Source: Dyella sp. C11
GTDB taxonomy: Bacteria; Pseudomonadota; Gammaproteobacteria; Xanthomonadales; Rhodanobacteraceae
Direction of reading: 5' to 3'
Assembly (NCBI RefSeq): GCF_003121485.1
Contig: NZ_QAVX01000013.1
Coordinates: 1 to 64,000 of the forward strand
DNA: 64,000 bases
A model generated the notes under the pieces. That model worked only from the letters and a program-made list of their open reading frames with translations. It made no database searches and was not told the origin of the DNA. This document shows, in pieces, positions 30,001 through 36,862 of this stretch (positions are counted from its first letter, which is position 1; each line of letters begins with the position of its first letter). The position numbers and the translations under genes are program-made.

Positions 30001-31458
30001 CGGTGACGACGTGCCGGTGCTGACCGCGCTCGCACCACCGTTGTTGATGAAGTTGCCCGCGGTCGCGAGGGTCACGCCGGTTCCACCGGTGATCGACGCT
30101 CCCGCGCCGATCGTCAGATTGGAGGCGCGTGCCAGCATGGTGACTGCGCCGGCGCCGGTAACGCTCGCATTGACGTTGATGGCGTTGTACGCGTCGAGCG
30201 TCAGGTTGGCTGCACTGTTGGTCCAGCTGATGGGTGCCGCGACGGTAATGTCGCCATTGCCAGGACTCTGCACGCCCGCGCCCGAGGTGCCGGTCGCCGT
30301 GGTTTGCTCGACCACGCTGGTGCCGCCATTCAGCGTCGTGGAGATGGTGTTTGCGGCAGCGGTATCGATGGTCAGGTTGGTCGGATCGACCAGCCAGGTT
30401 CCCGCCCGGCCGTGTGGCGCGGCGGCCGTGATCTGCGCGTCGGGTGCGAGGGCGAATTGTGCTGCCGACGTTTCAATGAAGCCGCCAACGCCGCCGGTCG
30501 GGGCGCTGGCGTCGAGATGGCCACCCACATTCACCTTGCCGGCGGTCATGCCGCCAACGAGCTCGATGGTGCCGTTGTGGTTCTCCACGGTCTGCGCGCG
30601 TACCTGGCCGGTGTTGTTCACCACGCTGGCCAGCAGGGAATCCTTGGCGCCGGCCGTCATGATGACCTGGCCGCCGTCGGCGACCAGCAACTGGCGGTTC
30701 TCGGCAAGGTTGTTGAGCGTGCTGCCATCGACCTGCAGGTGAAGCAGCTGCGTGCCGGCAAACGTCAGGGTCACTGCGCTGCCGCCCGCCAATGCAACCG
30801 TGCCAAGCGTGGCGCGAATGGCACCCTGGTTGGATACCTGGTTGCCCAGCAACGCGACATAGCCCCCCGTTGCTGCCGTAATGTTGCCCTGGTTGATGAC
30901 GCTGCCTTTGCCGGCTCCACTGAATGTGCGGTTGCTGGCACTCAGGCTGTTGGCGTCGACATCAAGCGTGGACGCGACCAGGCCACCTACGTTTAGCTGC
31001 GCGCTCCGGCCAAACAGCACGCCAGTGGGGTTGATCAGCCATACCTGTCCATTGGCATTGAGATGCCCGTAGATATCGCTTGGCGTGTTGCTGAGCACGC
31101 GATTGACGGCGATGGAGCTCGCGCCGGGCTGCAGGAAATTGACGGTCTGATCGGCACCGACATTGAAGCTTTGCCAGTTCAGCTGCAGCGTCGGGCTGTT
31201 TTGTTGAATGTTGGTGATCAGGCCGCTTTGCTGGATGCTGCCACTGCCCGCAATGATCTGGCCACCGACCGGTCCGGCGGCATGTGCTGTACCCACCATT
31301 GCTGCGACCGCGCTGGCCAGTAGTGTCAAAGCGAGCATCGGCACGCGTTTGTCTCGCACCTTTCGCCTGGGCACGCCGTGGCCGGCATGGGCCAATTCGG
31401 AGGCGACAATCCACTGGCGAAGCGCTCGATTCCAGCACAGGCGGTAAATCTGGTTCAT
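21040..31458 (-). CDS. TpsA giant exoprotein: ESPR, TPS domain and 32 YDG repeats
   Basis: This encodes 3472 residues. Residues 1-24 (MNQIYRLCWNRALRQW...) are an extended signal-peptide region (ESPR); cleavage is likely after AHA at 60. The TPS/haemagglutination-activity domain (about 62-330, with the NPTGVLFG motif) is the export signal read by TpsB. Residues 543 to about 3385 are tandem YDG-type repeats; a Pro-rich segment and an unstructured tail end it. Such proteins are surface adhesins or biofilm matrix components. A strong GGAGGAAGG site precedes the ATG. tpsA comes first, tpsB second. No RTX, toxin or PEP-CTERM element was seen at the C-terminus. Confidence 0.93.
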   Translation of the reverse strand: MNQIYRLCWNRALRQWIVASELAHAGHGVPRRKVRDKRVPMLALTLLASAVAAMVGTAHAAGPVGGQIIAGSGSIQQSGLITNIQQNSPTLQLNWQSFNVGADQTVNFLQPGASSIAVNRVLSNTPSDIYGHLNANGQVWLINPTGVLFGRSAQLNVGGLVASTLDVDANSLSASNRTFSGAGKGSVINQGNITAATGGYVALLGNQVSNQGAIRATLGTVALAGGSAVTLTFAGTQLLHLQVDGSTLNNLAENRQLLVADGGQVIMTAGAKDSLLASVVNNTGQVRAQTVENHNGTIELVGGMTAGKVNVGGHLDASAPTGGVGGFIETSAAQFALAPDAQITAAAPHGRAGTWLVDPTNLTIDTAAANTISTTLNGGTSVVEQTTATGTSGAGVQSPGNGDITVAAPISWTNSAANLTLDAYNAINVNASVTGAGAVTMLARASNLTIGAGASITGGTGVTLATAGNFINNGGASAVSTGTSSPWLIYSTNPASDTTGGLTPSFVQYNATYPDAPAQGGNGFLYSLAPVVNLTGLTGTVSKVYDGTTTATLTGANLITTGLVNGDKVTSAIGSYASENAGSNIVVNSPTSLAAVTFVTATGIPVYGYQAGGTASAAIGTITQAPLTVSIVNNPTKVYDGTTNATLTNSNYSFSGFIAGEGATVNQASSSSYASADAGSGITVNATFSPTNFVANTGTLLANYRLPTTATGTGTISQAPLLVTGLTASDKVYDGTRDATIDTSGATLFGLISTDTGQVVLNSSGASGSFVSPNVGVNIEVLANGFVLSGTKANNYIIQPTTYLQADITQKALTITGVTANDKVYDGTTLATLNVGNANLSGLVASDAGDVTLSTAGSTGSFSQSNVGNNLAVSANGFTLSGSAASNYSIGALAGVTANITPAPLTIDLVGTPTKIYDGTTAVVLSQSNYTISGFVAGQSATITQVSGGYATQHAGTNIPITATLTASDFAPAAGTSMSNYSFASSLTSATGIIQPQPIQVDIVNNPSKVYDGNDTATLGTGNYSVIGAIPGEQVNLSPAPTSGTYASSNVGFWNVTAALSPGNFSAGPNTLLSDYLLPTTATGMGTIYKAPINGDFTVSITGNPSKVYDGNTIAIIAAGDFTLSGFAPGQGATVNQTVTGDYASKNAGSQPVHASMLESYFTPDPGTDLSNYTFPVDAYGTGTIIPAPLVANIINNPTKTYNGSALAQLVSSQFQLSGFVSGEGATITPTTVFNYASANAGTWTISGSLVPSNYTANSGTLLTNYTLATTASGPGTINPAPLFVINAYANDKVYDTTTAATLNVSSAALSGLVASDEGDVTLNTSTTGTFAQSNVGNGIAVTATGFTVTGSAASNYLLQPIAGLAANITPAPLIINGAIANNKVYDGTTPTTINVSGASLSGVLGTDDVTLNAAGGTGNFITSNVGNSLRVTTSGFTLSGAQAGNYAVTQPYGLTANITPAPLSVSITGNPIKSYDGSTSVTLTANDYTLTGFVSGQSATINGVTSSGYLSPNVGTNIGVQATLEPSNYSSAIGTSLSNYLLPTTATGPLGEITAAVISLTGSRVYDATTDADASVFAVDGLVNGINGQTLQLTGTGTLTSKNVGIHVPLASLGTLTLADGSGLAANYVLGAPAGDWVTITPAQLTVLNTAAATKVYDGTTAATLSGATLSGVLNNANGPDSVTLINDTSGTFNNKNVGTGKPVTANMGITGADAGNYTLIQPTGIVGDITPLNVTVSITGNNKVYDGTNAATVNYLSIPNLIAGDQVSYTASSSTFSQADVGNNLTVTATNITLTGADAGNYFLTNNNSTATTTASITPYIINLQGTRVYDATTDAAANLFGVEGVISGIPGGNGAPAETLTLAGTGNLASKNVGQESITNVNTAFSLTGNNGAKASNYAFGTSNWVTVTPASLAVIDAVAANKVYDGNANATVSGAQLSGVLGSDTVTLGNDTTGLFDNKNVGDNKPVSTSMTISGTDAGNYILNQPTYLTANITPLVITASVEATAQNKVYDGNTPATVTLFSPNVITGDAVNFSYGTANFDTKNVGNGKLVTVDGITESGADAGNYEFLNTSATTTANITPYVLNLTGTRVYDSTTNADSSLFGSNGVLTGVAGETLTLSGTGTLASKNVNTTQPFATNGLNGFTLTGNSGADPNNYTLVGGTDWVNITPASLTVIGTSVITRVYDATTDAQLSGATLSGVFTGDVVSLANDTTGTFDNKNVGSGKSVPASTMTLGGTAAGNYVLTQPTGLTGTITPLNITVDVAAQNKVYDTTTTASAAATSTGVLAGDQLTFAAGAANFVTPNAGNGITVNVTGITGSGADLGNYTFNTSASTSANITPYILALNGTRVYNAATDANAAVFGTGGVITGLDGQTLNVTGSGTLVSKNVGVEALSSIGTLALTDGTGLASNYQLDVPAHDFVTVTPLAITVGATGQDKVYDGNSNATVTLSSAGILGSDDETFSYTSALFNNPNVGNGKPISVSGITASGADSGNYTINTTASTSADITPYLLTLTGTRVYDGTTNAAASLFGNNGVLTGVNGETLTLSGTGTLASKNANPAQPFAAGGLAGFTLAGDNGALASNYTLGTGVGDWVDITRKALTVTAVGEDKVYDGTTAAQLASFTVNGVVPGDSASLVYTSATFAQANVGNNIPIAVNGIGGSGSDIGNYTFPGSATTSANITAYILALTGTRVYDGTAIADANLFGNQGVLTGVNGETLTLSGSGDLQDKNVGVEKPFAAGGLGGFTLVGNGTALASNYTLAGGNDWVTITPLAITVAATGQDKVYDGTTSAQVTLAATGVLPGDTISFSDGAANFASKDVGNNKLITVTGITGTGTDAGNYSYNSGATTSANITPFILDLTGLRIYDGTDTAAATLFGSNGVLTGADGETLTLSGSGTLVDKNVGLRKSFTPTGLGGFSLTGNNGALASNYTLTGGTDWVTILPKPILVTANVADKTYDGTTAATLLSLNNGGIIAGDNVTVSYSSVAFLSPNAGNRVPIVVQGVSLTGADAGNYIYPSTVPTSAAIFPYVLNLTGRRIYDGTATAAASLFGNDGVLTGVNGETLTLGGAGTLVDKNVGIQKMFASNGLAGFTLTGNGGALASNYTFTGGTDWVTIVPLVINVTASANDKTYDGNTTAIVNLGSSGVLAGDNVSFTDASANFASKDAGIGKLVTVNGIAAGGADAGNYLFNNTATTQANIDPAILNLTGTRVYDANTDADASLFGNNGILAGVDGETLTLSGSGTLGDKNVGNQKPFAPNGLAGFTLTGNNGALASNYTFAGGMDWVTVTPATLTVIDTQTTNRPYDGTTTDKLSGATLAGVLGNDNVLLGNDSIGMFNDPNIGNNKPVNTSMVISGDDAGNYVLVQPTGLTADITQPLTPPSPPPDIVPPGLLAALQAPLAHNDIETPYGTARANATGAFTGNQKQEADHPLERNRIRSDFHAGLPLQVVDGGVRLPADKSP
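21310..29835 (-). repeat. Tandem YDG-domain repeats inside tpsA (32 copies)
   Basis: I counted 32 copies of a repeat unit starting with a variant of K-V-Y-D-G-T-T, about 80-100 residues (240-300 bp) each. From about the twelfth copy onward two kinds mostly alternate. Type A reads K-V-Y-D-G-T-T ... V-L-x-G-D ... V-G-N ... G-A-D-x-G-N-Y. Type B reads R-V-Y-D ... L-F-G-x-x-G-V-L-T-G-V-x-G-E-T-L-T-L-S-G. Closely similar neighbouring copies at DNA level make copy-number change by recombination and assembly errors likely. Confidence 0.9.
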
Positions 31459-31515
31459 GGGCTTCCTTCCTCCGAAAGCCGGGGTAACTCACTCCGGGTT
31501 GCGCCACGATGAGCA

Positions 31516-31549
31516 GGAAAAATCACGTCAGCCCGCTACGCATTTTTCC
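31516..31549 (-). promoter_or_regulatory. Inverted repeat in the tpsA leader
   Basis: A perfect 8-bp inverted repeat (GGAAAAAT and ATTTTTCC) separated by 18 nt lies 58 bases before the tpsA ATG. A CCGGGG upstream of it (near 31560-31565) can pair with CCCCGG close to the ribosome site. The leader could therefore fold in more than one way; it does not match a riboswitch class I recognise. Confidence 0.35.
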
Positions 31550-31815
31550 GAATGCAGTTCCCCGGTTACTGGAGCGCAAGCATCACTCACGACTTGACGC
31601 CAAAAATAATGAAGCTGCGCCCTGTCCGGGTGTCGCGATTGCACACAGGCGGCCTGCTTTTCCGTGGAGCGTAATCATTCGTGCAGGGCGATCTGATTGC
31701 CACGTGAGACGCGCTGCTCGACACGGCTCGGGTTTGTCTTCAGCATTTCCCTGATGTCAATAGCGTGGCTCGTACTTCAGTTTGGCGAGTTTCTACGACA
31801 TGACCGGAAAACAAC

Positions 31816-31837
31816 ATCCGTATAATTACCTACGGAT
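31816..31837. promoter_or_regulatory. Palindromic operator-like site overlapping a TATAAT box
   Basis: A perfect 7-bp inverted repeat, ATCCGTA and TACGGAT, with an 8-nt spacer. On the plus strand, bases 31821-31826 read TATAAT, an exact -10 hexamer, but no good -35 hexamer lies 16-18 bp upstream. The site is about 360 bp before tpsA and could bind a dimeric regulator. Target gene and protein are unknown. Confidence 0.4.
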
Positions 31838-32297
31838 TCCTCACTTCATGTCGACGGTTTTTTTCGTGCGAAACCATGGGGCTTTTCAAGCGTCCGAGTC
31901 GCCCTGAGATGAAGTGCGAACCAAGCTTCCATCAAGCTGAGGCGTCGCAAATGTCGCGCCGCATCCAGGAGAGTTCAGCTTCTGTCGCGCCAAGGCCGGC
32001 GTCGAAGGACATGGGAGGCGGCGGGTTGGTGACTCGCCGTTGCTTCGGAAGGTCCAATCACTCAATCAATCTGCAAGTAGAACTAAGTGGCACGCCACCG
32101 TTAGAGACCAGGATTTCCTGGCTTTTAGGGCAATCGTCTACGTTGGTGCGTGACGGTTTCGAGAGCGATCAGGCGTTAATGCGTGAAAGTTTTTGTAAGC
32201 GCGAGTCGCCTTGAGAACGGGAGGCCTCAAAAGAGCGGGGAATGCCTGGCATCACCATCTTCCAGATCGGCAATCCGCCCACGGTACTGCTGCGTAG

Positions 32298-32309
32298 AAA
32301 TACGTATTT
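32298..32309. promoter_or_regulatory. Perfect 12-bp palindrome AAATACGTATTT
   Basis: A self-complementary 12-mer in an AT-rich patch about 70 bp beyond the stop of the MscS-type gene. Such short perfect palindromes are typical operator half-site pairs, but no start codon is close by, so the role is open. Confidence 0.25.
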
Positions 32310-32379
32310 TTCTGGCAGAAGAGCGTGTCGGACGCATGGATGGTCAGGTGGCGACTCCTTGCGCCGACGACGACAACGT

Positions 32380-34011
32380 TCAACCATTCCAATGACCAGG
32401 CGCCACGACCTTGGCTTCGGCGGGATCGCCCACGTAATGCGGCGACATGATCTGCACGCCCGCGGTATTGAAGTTGTCCTGGATGCGCGAGTGGAGCTCG
32501 TGAAGAATATCCAGGCGCATGCTGTTGTCCGTGATGCGCACGTGCAGCAGGTATTCCACGTAGAAGTCCGAGAGCGCCGTCTGCAGCACGAAGGGGGCAG
32601 GGTCGGGCAATACCAGTGCCGTCGCCTTGGCTGCATCCACCAGCATGCCCTGCACCTGTCGCCACGGCGCGTCGTAGCCGATGGTCACCGTCGTGGTGAG
32701 CCACATGCCTGGGCCTTCCGGGTTACGCGAAAAATTCTGCAACTGGCTGCCGAGCACCACGCTGTTGGGAATGCTCACCTCCACGCCGGTGATAGTGCGC
32801 AGTCGCGTGGTAAACAGGCCAATCTGCAGCACCACACCTTCCGTGGTGCCGCTGCGGATGAGATCACCGACTTTCATGGTGCGCGAATAGAGGATGGTGA
32901 AGCTGGCTGCTGCCTGGCCGATGATGCCCGACGCACCCAGCGACACCATCAACCCCACCAGTACGCTCAGGCCCTTGAAGGCCTCGGTTTGCGCGCCCGG
33001 CAAATACGGATAAGCCATGGCGACCGCAAACAGCCAGACCACCGCCACGATGAGCTTGCGCGTGGGTTCGGCCAGTTCCGAGTCGATCTCCAGCAGCTTG
33101 AAGCGGCCGCTTTGGACGCCTCGGAACGTGATGCTGATGGCTTGCGTCACGGCGCGCGCCACCAGCAGGATCACGGCGGCGGTGACCAGGCCGGGCAGGG
33201 CGCCGGCAATGGCCTCACCCCATTGCTTGAGCTTGCCAACCACCCAGCCGCGCATCGCGTCGGACCACGGCTGTGTATAGGGAAATTGGCCAAGCACGAA
33301 GCGAAGCCACTCTTCGAGTACAAGCAACGCGACGATCCAAATCGCCACGCGAACAATCCACGACGCAATGGTGCGCGTACTCAAGGCAAACTGACGCGCC
33401 GATTCGCTGCGTATGGCGAGCAGCCGCCGCTCCAGCCAGCCCTGCAAACCCTTGTCGATGCGTCGTCCCAGCCAGCGCAGTGCCAGCAGCAACACCAGCG
33501 CAATGGCGGTGGCGCCCAATGACCACAAGATGCCTTGCGTCAGTCGCCGTGGCGAATTGGCGGTATACGAGGCATGCACGGCTTCGCCCAGATTGCGCGC
33601 CACGCGCGTGCGCACATCCGCCATGGTTTCGTTGTTGATCTTGTCCAGGTCATCCGGCGTCACGATGCCCACGAACTCGCCGCCCAGCATGATCAGCATG
33701 CCCTGGGAGACATCCTTGAACGTGATGGGCACATCGCCCTGTTTCGTGATGATCCGGTCTATGTTGTCCACGCCCGCCCTGGCGCGCAGTTCCGGCGAGC
33801 GCCCAAGGAAGTCGGAACGGAAGGTAACGATGTCACGGTTGAAGTAGCGCAGCGTGACGTCGCGACTGGCGACAGGTGGCGACGTATCCGGCGGCGCACT
33901 TGAATCCTGCCATGCCGCTCGCGCCACGGGCGCCATGCTTAGCGCCCATGTCAGCAGCATGAGAATGCATAAGCCCCGGACCCCAAACCAGCGCACGGCG
34001 ATGGCGTTCAT
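32380..34011 (-). CDS. MscS-family mechanosensitive channel
   Basis: This encodes 543 residues. A signal peptide covers about 1-33, followed by a periplasmic domain (35-155) and about five hydrophobic helices. The MscS core has the Gly/Ala-rich pore helix (LVGLMVSLGASGIIGQAAAS), the beta domain (GDLIRSGTTEGVVLQIG, IPNSVVLGS) and the alpha-beta cytoplasmic end. It opens under membrane tension to release solutes during osmotic downshift. It is about twice the length of E. coli MscS, like the larger MscS-like subfamilies. The ATG at 34011 is preferred to a GTG at 34014. It is transcribed alone. Confidence 0.9.
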   Translation of the reverse strand: MNAIAVRWFGVRGLCILMLLTWALSMAPVARAAWQDSSAPPDTSPPVASRDVTLRYFNRDIVTFRSDFLGRSPELRARAGVDNIDRIITKQGDVPITFKDVSQGMLIMLGGEFVGIVTPDDLDKINNETMADVRTRVARNLGEAVHASYTANSPRRLTQGILWSLGATAIALVLLLALRWLGRRIDKGLQGWLERRLLAIRSESARQFALSTRTIASWIVRVAIWIVALLVLEEWLRFVLGQFPYTQPWSDAMRGWVVGKLKQWGEAIAGALPGLVTAAVILLVARAVTQAISITFRGVQSGRFKLLEIDSELAEPTRKLIVAVVWLFAVAMAYPYLPGAQTEAFKGLSVLVGLMVSLGASGIIGQAAASFTILYSRTMKVGDLIRSGTTEGVVLQIGLFTTRLRTITGVEVSIPNSVVLGSQLQNFSRNPEGPGMWLTTTVTIGYDAPWRQVQGMLVDAAKATALVLPDPAPFVLQTALSDFYVEYLLHVRITDNSMRLDILHELHSRIQDNFNTAGVQIMSPHYVGDPAEAKVVAPGHWNG

Positions 34012-34198
34012 CACTCAGTCCCGGCACGGCCTTAGACCCTCGTGAGATTCGGGGCTGGGGCTGCATTGGGCAACGGCAGAAATACGAGGCAAAACTCCGC
34101 AAATCTACGTAGACCGGTCGCGAGCGGGCCATCGCCATCACGGCGCATCAATGGAAAACCGGCGACTCCGAGAAGGGGCGGAGTTCCATCAGGCGGCC

Positions 34199-34465
34199 TT
34201 ACGTCTCTTCCGGCGGTGGCTGCAGTGCCAGCACCAGTTCCTCCAGCGTGGTGATTTGCTCGTTGAGCGCATCGTGCAGCTCGCTTTGGCGTGCCATCAA
34301 GGTCTCGATGGCATCGGCCTGCTTGAGCTTTTTCAGTTCACCATCGAACAAAAGCCACTGGGACGTCAGGGTTTCGACGTTGTTCTTCGCGTAATGGCGT
34401 ATTTCCTTGAGCTGAGCCAGCGCGTCGTTCACGTGTTCAAGCGGTGCCTTGGTATCCGCAGACAT
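34199..34465 (-). CDS. Small coiled-coil protein of unknown function
   Basis: This encodes 88 residues, starting MSADTKAPLEHVNDALAQL. It is almost wholly alpha-helical with heptad-like Leu/Ala spacing and an acidic Pro-rich tail (LQPPPEET). There are no membrane segments. GAGG lies about 7 bases before the ATG, supporting the start. It lies about 190 bp before the MscS-type gene on the same strand and might be co-transcribed. It is not a recognised family; a phasin-like or structural helper role is only a guess. Confidence 0.65.
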   Translation of the reverse strand: MSADTKAPLEHVNDALAQLKEIRHYAKNNVETLTSQWLLFDGELKKLKQADAIETLMARQSELHDALNEQITTLEELVLALQPPPEET

Positions 34466-34739
34466 GAGTCACCTCGGATCGGTCGGGTGTTTCGAGGTTA
34501 GCTGCGTAAAGCTGGCTGTCGGCGAAACAGGGGCGGCTCCTGGTCAGCTCCAGCCATGCCTTGGCGGGTCGTCGGTGCCGTGCCTTGCGGTAGCCAGGCG
34601 AACACGTGCAGTGCTGTGGTTTGACCTCTGTAACACGGCTTCGCGGCTATATTCACCCCTCGATTGAGGCCGGTTCTTCTTGTCACGGCGTGCCACTTTC
34701 ATGAGAGAGAGGCATTCACCCTTACGCGGAGTTGCAACT

Positions 34740-35630
34740 ATGGGGCAAGTCAGCCGGATTCTCTTGCAGACCACCATTCCGCACGCCGATGACGACTGGC
34801 ACATCGGTCGCTTCAGCCTGTTGCACCGATATCTGGCCAGTGTCAGCGGTAGCGATGGCACGCCATTGTTCGAGGTGACGGCCCGTAATCGCGATGCGAT
34901 AGGCGAGCCGGATAACGTGTTGTCAACGCTCGACACATCCCGGTTCGACGAGCTCTGGCTTTTCGCCGTCGACACCGGCGATGGGTTGACGGACGCCGAC
35001 TGCGAAGCCATCGGGCGGTTCCGCCAGCGTGGTGGCGGTCTGCTGGTGGCGCGGGACCACATGGATCTTGGAAGCTCGGTGTGCACGCTGGGTGGCGTGG
35101 GTGCGGCGCACTTCTTTCACTCCAAGAACCTCGACCCTGATCTCTCGCATCGCCAGAACGACGACACCATCACCACGGATATCCAATGGCCCAATTTTCA
35201 CTCGGGCGCCAATGGCGATTTCCAGCGCGTCGAGCCGCAGTGGCCGCTGCATCCCGTGCTGACGGATGCGACGTCGCCCGATGGCGCCATCCGTTTCCTG
35301 CCTGCGCATCCGCACGAGGGCGACGTGGGCAAGCCTGAGCATGACGATTCGGCGCGAGTGATTGCCAAGGGCTGCAGCAAGTTGAGCGGGAAATCGTTCA
35401 ATCTCGCCGTGGCTTTCGAGCCGGGAGAAGGGCGTGGACCGGCCATTGCACAATCCACGTTCCATCATTTTGCCGACTACAACTGGGACCCCGCTGAAGG
35501 CGCTCCCAGCTTCGTCAGCGAGCCGCCTGGCCATGCGTTGGCAGGCTCGCCCGAGGCGCGGGAGTCGATTCGGGCATATGTGAGAAACGTTGCCTTGTGG
35601 TTGGCCGGGCGGCCGGTTGCGGTGCTTTAG
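34740..35630 (+). CDS. Unrecognised soluble protein, possibly amidotransferase-like fold
   Basis: This encodes 296 residues, starting MGQVSRILLQTTIPHADDDW. No signal peptide or membrane helix. The first 120 residues alternate strands and helices, with FDELWLFAVDTGDGLTDADCEAIGRF and RQRGGGLLVARDHMD. This looks like the class I glutamine-amidotransferase/ThuA-type fold, in which a helix-rich sheet ends at a Gly turn, but a catalytic Cys-His pair is not evident. The second half is His/Asp-rich (HFFHSKN, HFADYNWDP) and might bind metal. GGAG lies 8 bases before the ATG at 34740. No partner gene is adjacent. Confidence 0.6.
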   Translation: MGQVSRILLQTTIPHADDDWHIGRFSLLHRYLASVSGSDGTPLFEVTARNRDAIGEPDNVLSTLDTSRFDELWLFAVDTGDGLTDADCEAIGRFRQRGGGLLVARDHMDLGSSVCTLGGVGAAHFFHSKNLDPDLSHRQNDDTITTDIQWPNFHSGANGDFQRVEPQWPLHPVLTDATSPDGAIRFLPAHPHEGDVGKPEHDDSARVIAKGCSKLSGKSFNLAVAFEPGEGRGPAIAQSTFHHFADYNWDPAEGAPSFVSEPPGHALAGSPEARESIRAYVRNVALWLAGRPVAVL

Positions 35631-35658
35631 GCGCCGCAACGTGGCAGGGGGCATTGGT

Positions 35659-36777
35659 TTACTGGGCGGATGCCTTGCCTGGACCCTGATAGCGCGACAG
35701 CCAATAGGCGTACGGCGTAGGCAGCACCTGGGCCGGCTGTGATTCCTGCAGGGCGTGAGCGAGCTGGTATGGATAATGGGGATCGGCCAGATGCGCGCGC
35801 CCCATCATGACCAGGTCCATCTGGTTGTTGGCAATCACGCGCTCCGCCACCTCCGCGCCATCGATGCACCAGCCGGAAGCCACTGGCAGCTGTGCTTCGC
35901 GGCGCACGCGTTCGGCGATGGGCGCGAGAAAAGCCTGCGTTCCCCAGGGCACGCGCACGTCGGGTATCACGAAGTTCATGCTGACGTTGAGCAGGTCCAG
36001 GCCGGACGCATGCATGCGACGCACGAGTGCAATGGATTCGGCCAGCGTGGACTCGTCGTTGCCGTCGTACTCGATCACGCCAAAGCGCGCCGTCAGCGGC
36101 AGATGCTCAGGCCACACTTCACGGACAGCCGCCAGGGTCTCAAGCAGGAAGCGGCCGCGATTGTCGAAGCTTCCACCGTATTGATCATCACGATGATTGC
36201 TATAGGGCGAGAAGAAACTCTGCGCGAGATAACCGTGCGCGTAGTGCAGCTCAAGCCACTGGAAGCCGGCATCGCGTGCGCGTCGAGTGGCCGCGACGAA
36301 ATCGGCCTTCACCTTGGCAATGTCATCCAGCGTCATTGCCCTGGGTACGCGCGACAGACCGCCGCCGAATGCGATGGCGGAAGGAGCGAGTGGCTGCCAG
36401 CCGCGCGGATCATCGTCGGCGATGTGGTCGTCGCCCTCCCAGGGGCGATTGGCGCTTGCCTTGCGGCCCGCGTGTCCGATCTGGATGCCGGGGACGGCGC
36501 CCGCTTTCGCAATGCTTGATGCAATGCGCGCCATGCCTTCGGCTTGTTCGTCGTTCCACAGGCCGGTGCAGCCTGGCGTGATGCGGCCTTCGGGCGATAC
36601 GCCCGTGGCCTCCACGATGACCAGGCCCGCACCACCGCGCGCAATGGATGGGTAGTGCACCTGATGCCAGTCCGTGGTGAGGCCATCCACGGCGCTGTAC
36701 TGGCACATGGGTGGCACGGCGATGCGGTTGCGGAGCGTGACATCCTTGAGTTTGAACGGAGTGAACAAAGCCGACAT
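35659..36777 (-). CDS. Old Yellow Enzyme-family NADH:flavin oxidoreductase (XenA/YqjM-like)
   Basis: This encodes 372 residues, a flavin-binding TIM barrel. C25 in VPPMCQY and Y27 correspond to the redox-tuning residues of XenA and YqjM; the substrate-anchoring histidines lie in LHYAHGYL; the FMN motif ASGWCIDG and a C-terminal Arg/Trp finger (YWLSRYQ) are present. These enzymes reduce activated C=C bonds (enones, nitro compounds) with NAD(P)H. The SRPBCC gene is 85 bp upstream on the same strand, and a LysR regulator diverges beyond it, so the pair is probably LysR-controlled. Confidence 0.93.
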   Translation of the reverse strand: MSALFTPFKLKDVTLRNRIAVPPMCQYSAVDGLTTDWHQVHYPSIARGGAGLVIVEATGVSPEGRITPGCTGLWNDEQAEGMARIASSIAKAGAVPGIQIGHAGRKASANRPWEGDDHIADDDPRGWQPLAPSAIAFGGGLSRVPRAMTLDDIAKVKADFVAATRRARDAGFQWLELHYAHGYLAQSFFSPYSNHRDDQYGGSFDNRGRFLLETLAAVREVWPEHLPLTARFGVIEYDGNDESTLAESIALVRRMHASGLDLLNVSMNFVIPDVRVPWGTQAFLAPIAERVRREAQLPVASGWCIDGAEVAERVIANNQMDLVMMGRAHLADPHYPYQLAHALQESQPAQVLPTPYAYWLSRYQGPGKASAQ

Positions 36778-36862
36778 CGAAAATCTCTATCCGGGATGAA
36801 TACAGGCGTGCCGCGCCAGAAAACCTGGTGTGGCGTACGAAGGAAGGTTGGGTGCGACGAAG

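Larger units (their letters stand above)
31459..32379. other. Gene-poor region between tpsA and the MscS-type gene
   Basis: About 920 bp with no convincing gene. It is less GC-rich than its surroundings. It holds the tpsA leader with a hairpin (31516-31549), a palindrome with an embedded TATAAT (31816-31837) and a perfect 12-bp palindrome (32298-32309). An open frame at 31876-32214 on the plus strand (112 residues) has no recognisable domain and unusual composition, and I do not call it a gene. Confidence 0.6.

Noticed and set aside
31459-31600. Cyclic-di-GMP riboswitch in the tpsA leader
   Set aside because: Local hairpins and a GTTACCCCGG segment looked suggestive, but the order of conserved elements does not match the GEMM-I or type II pattern.
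31876-32214. 112-residue plus-strand frame in the gap before tpsA
   Set aside because: No family, odd composition and no clear ribosome site. The TATAAT at 31821 could drive it, so it is only set aside, not excluded.
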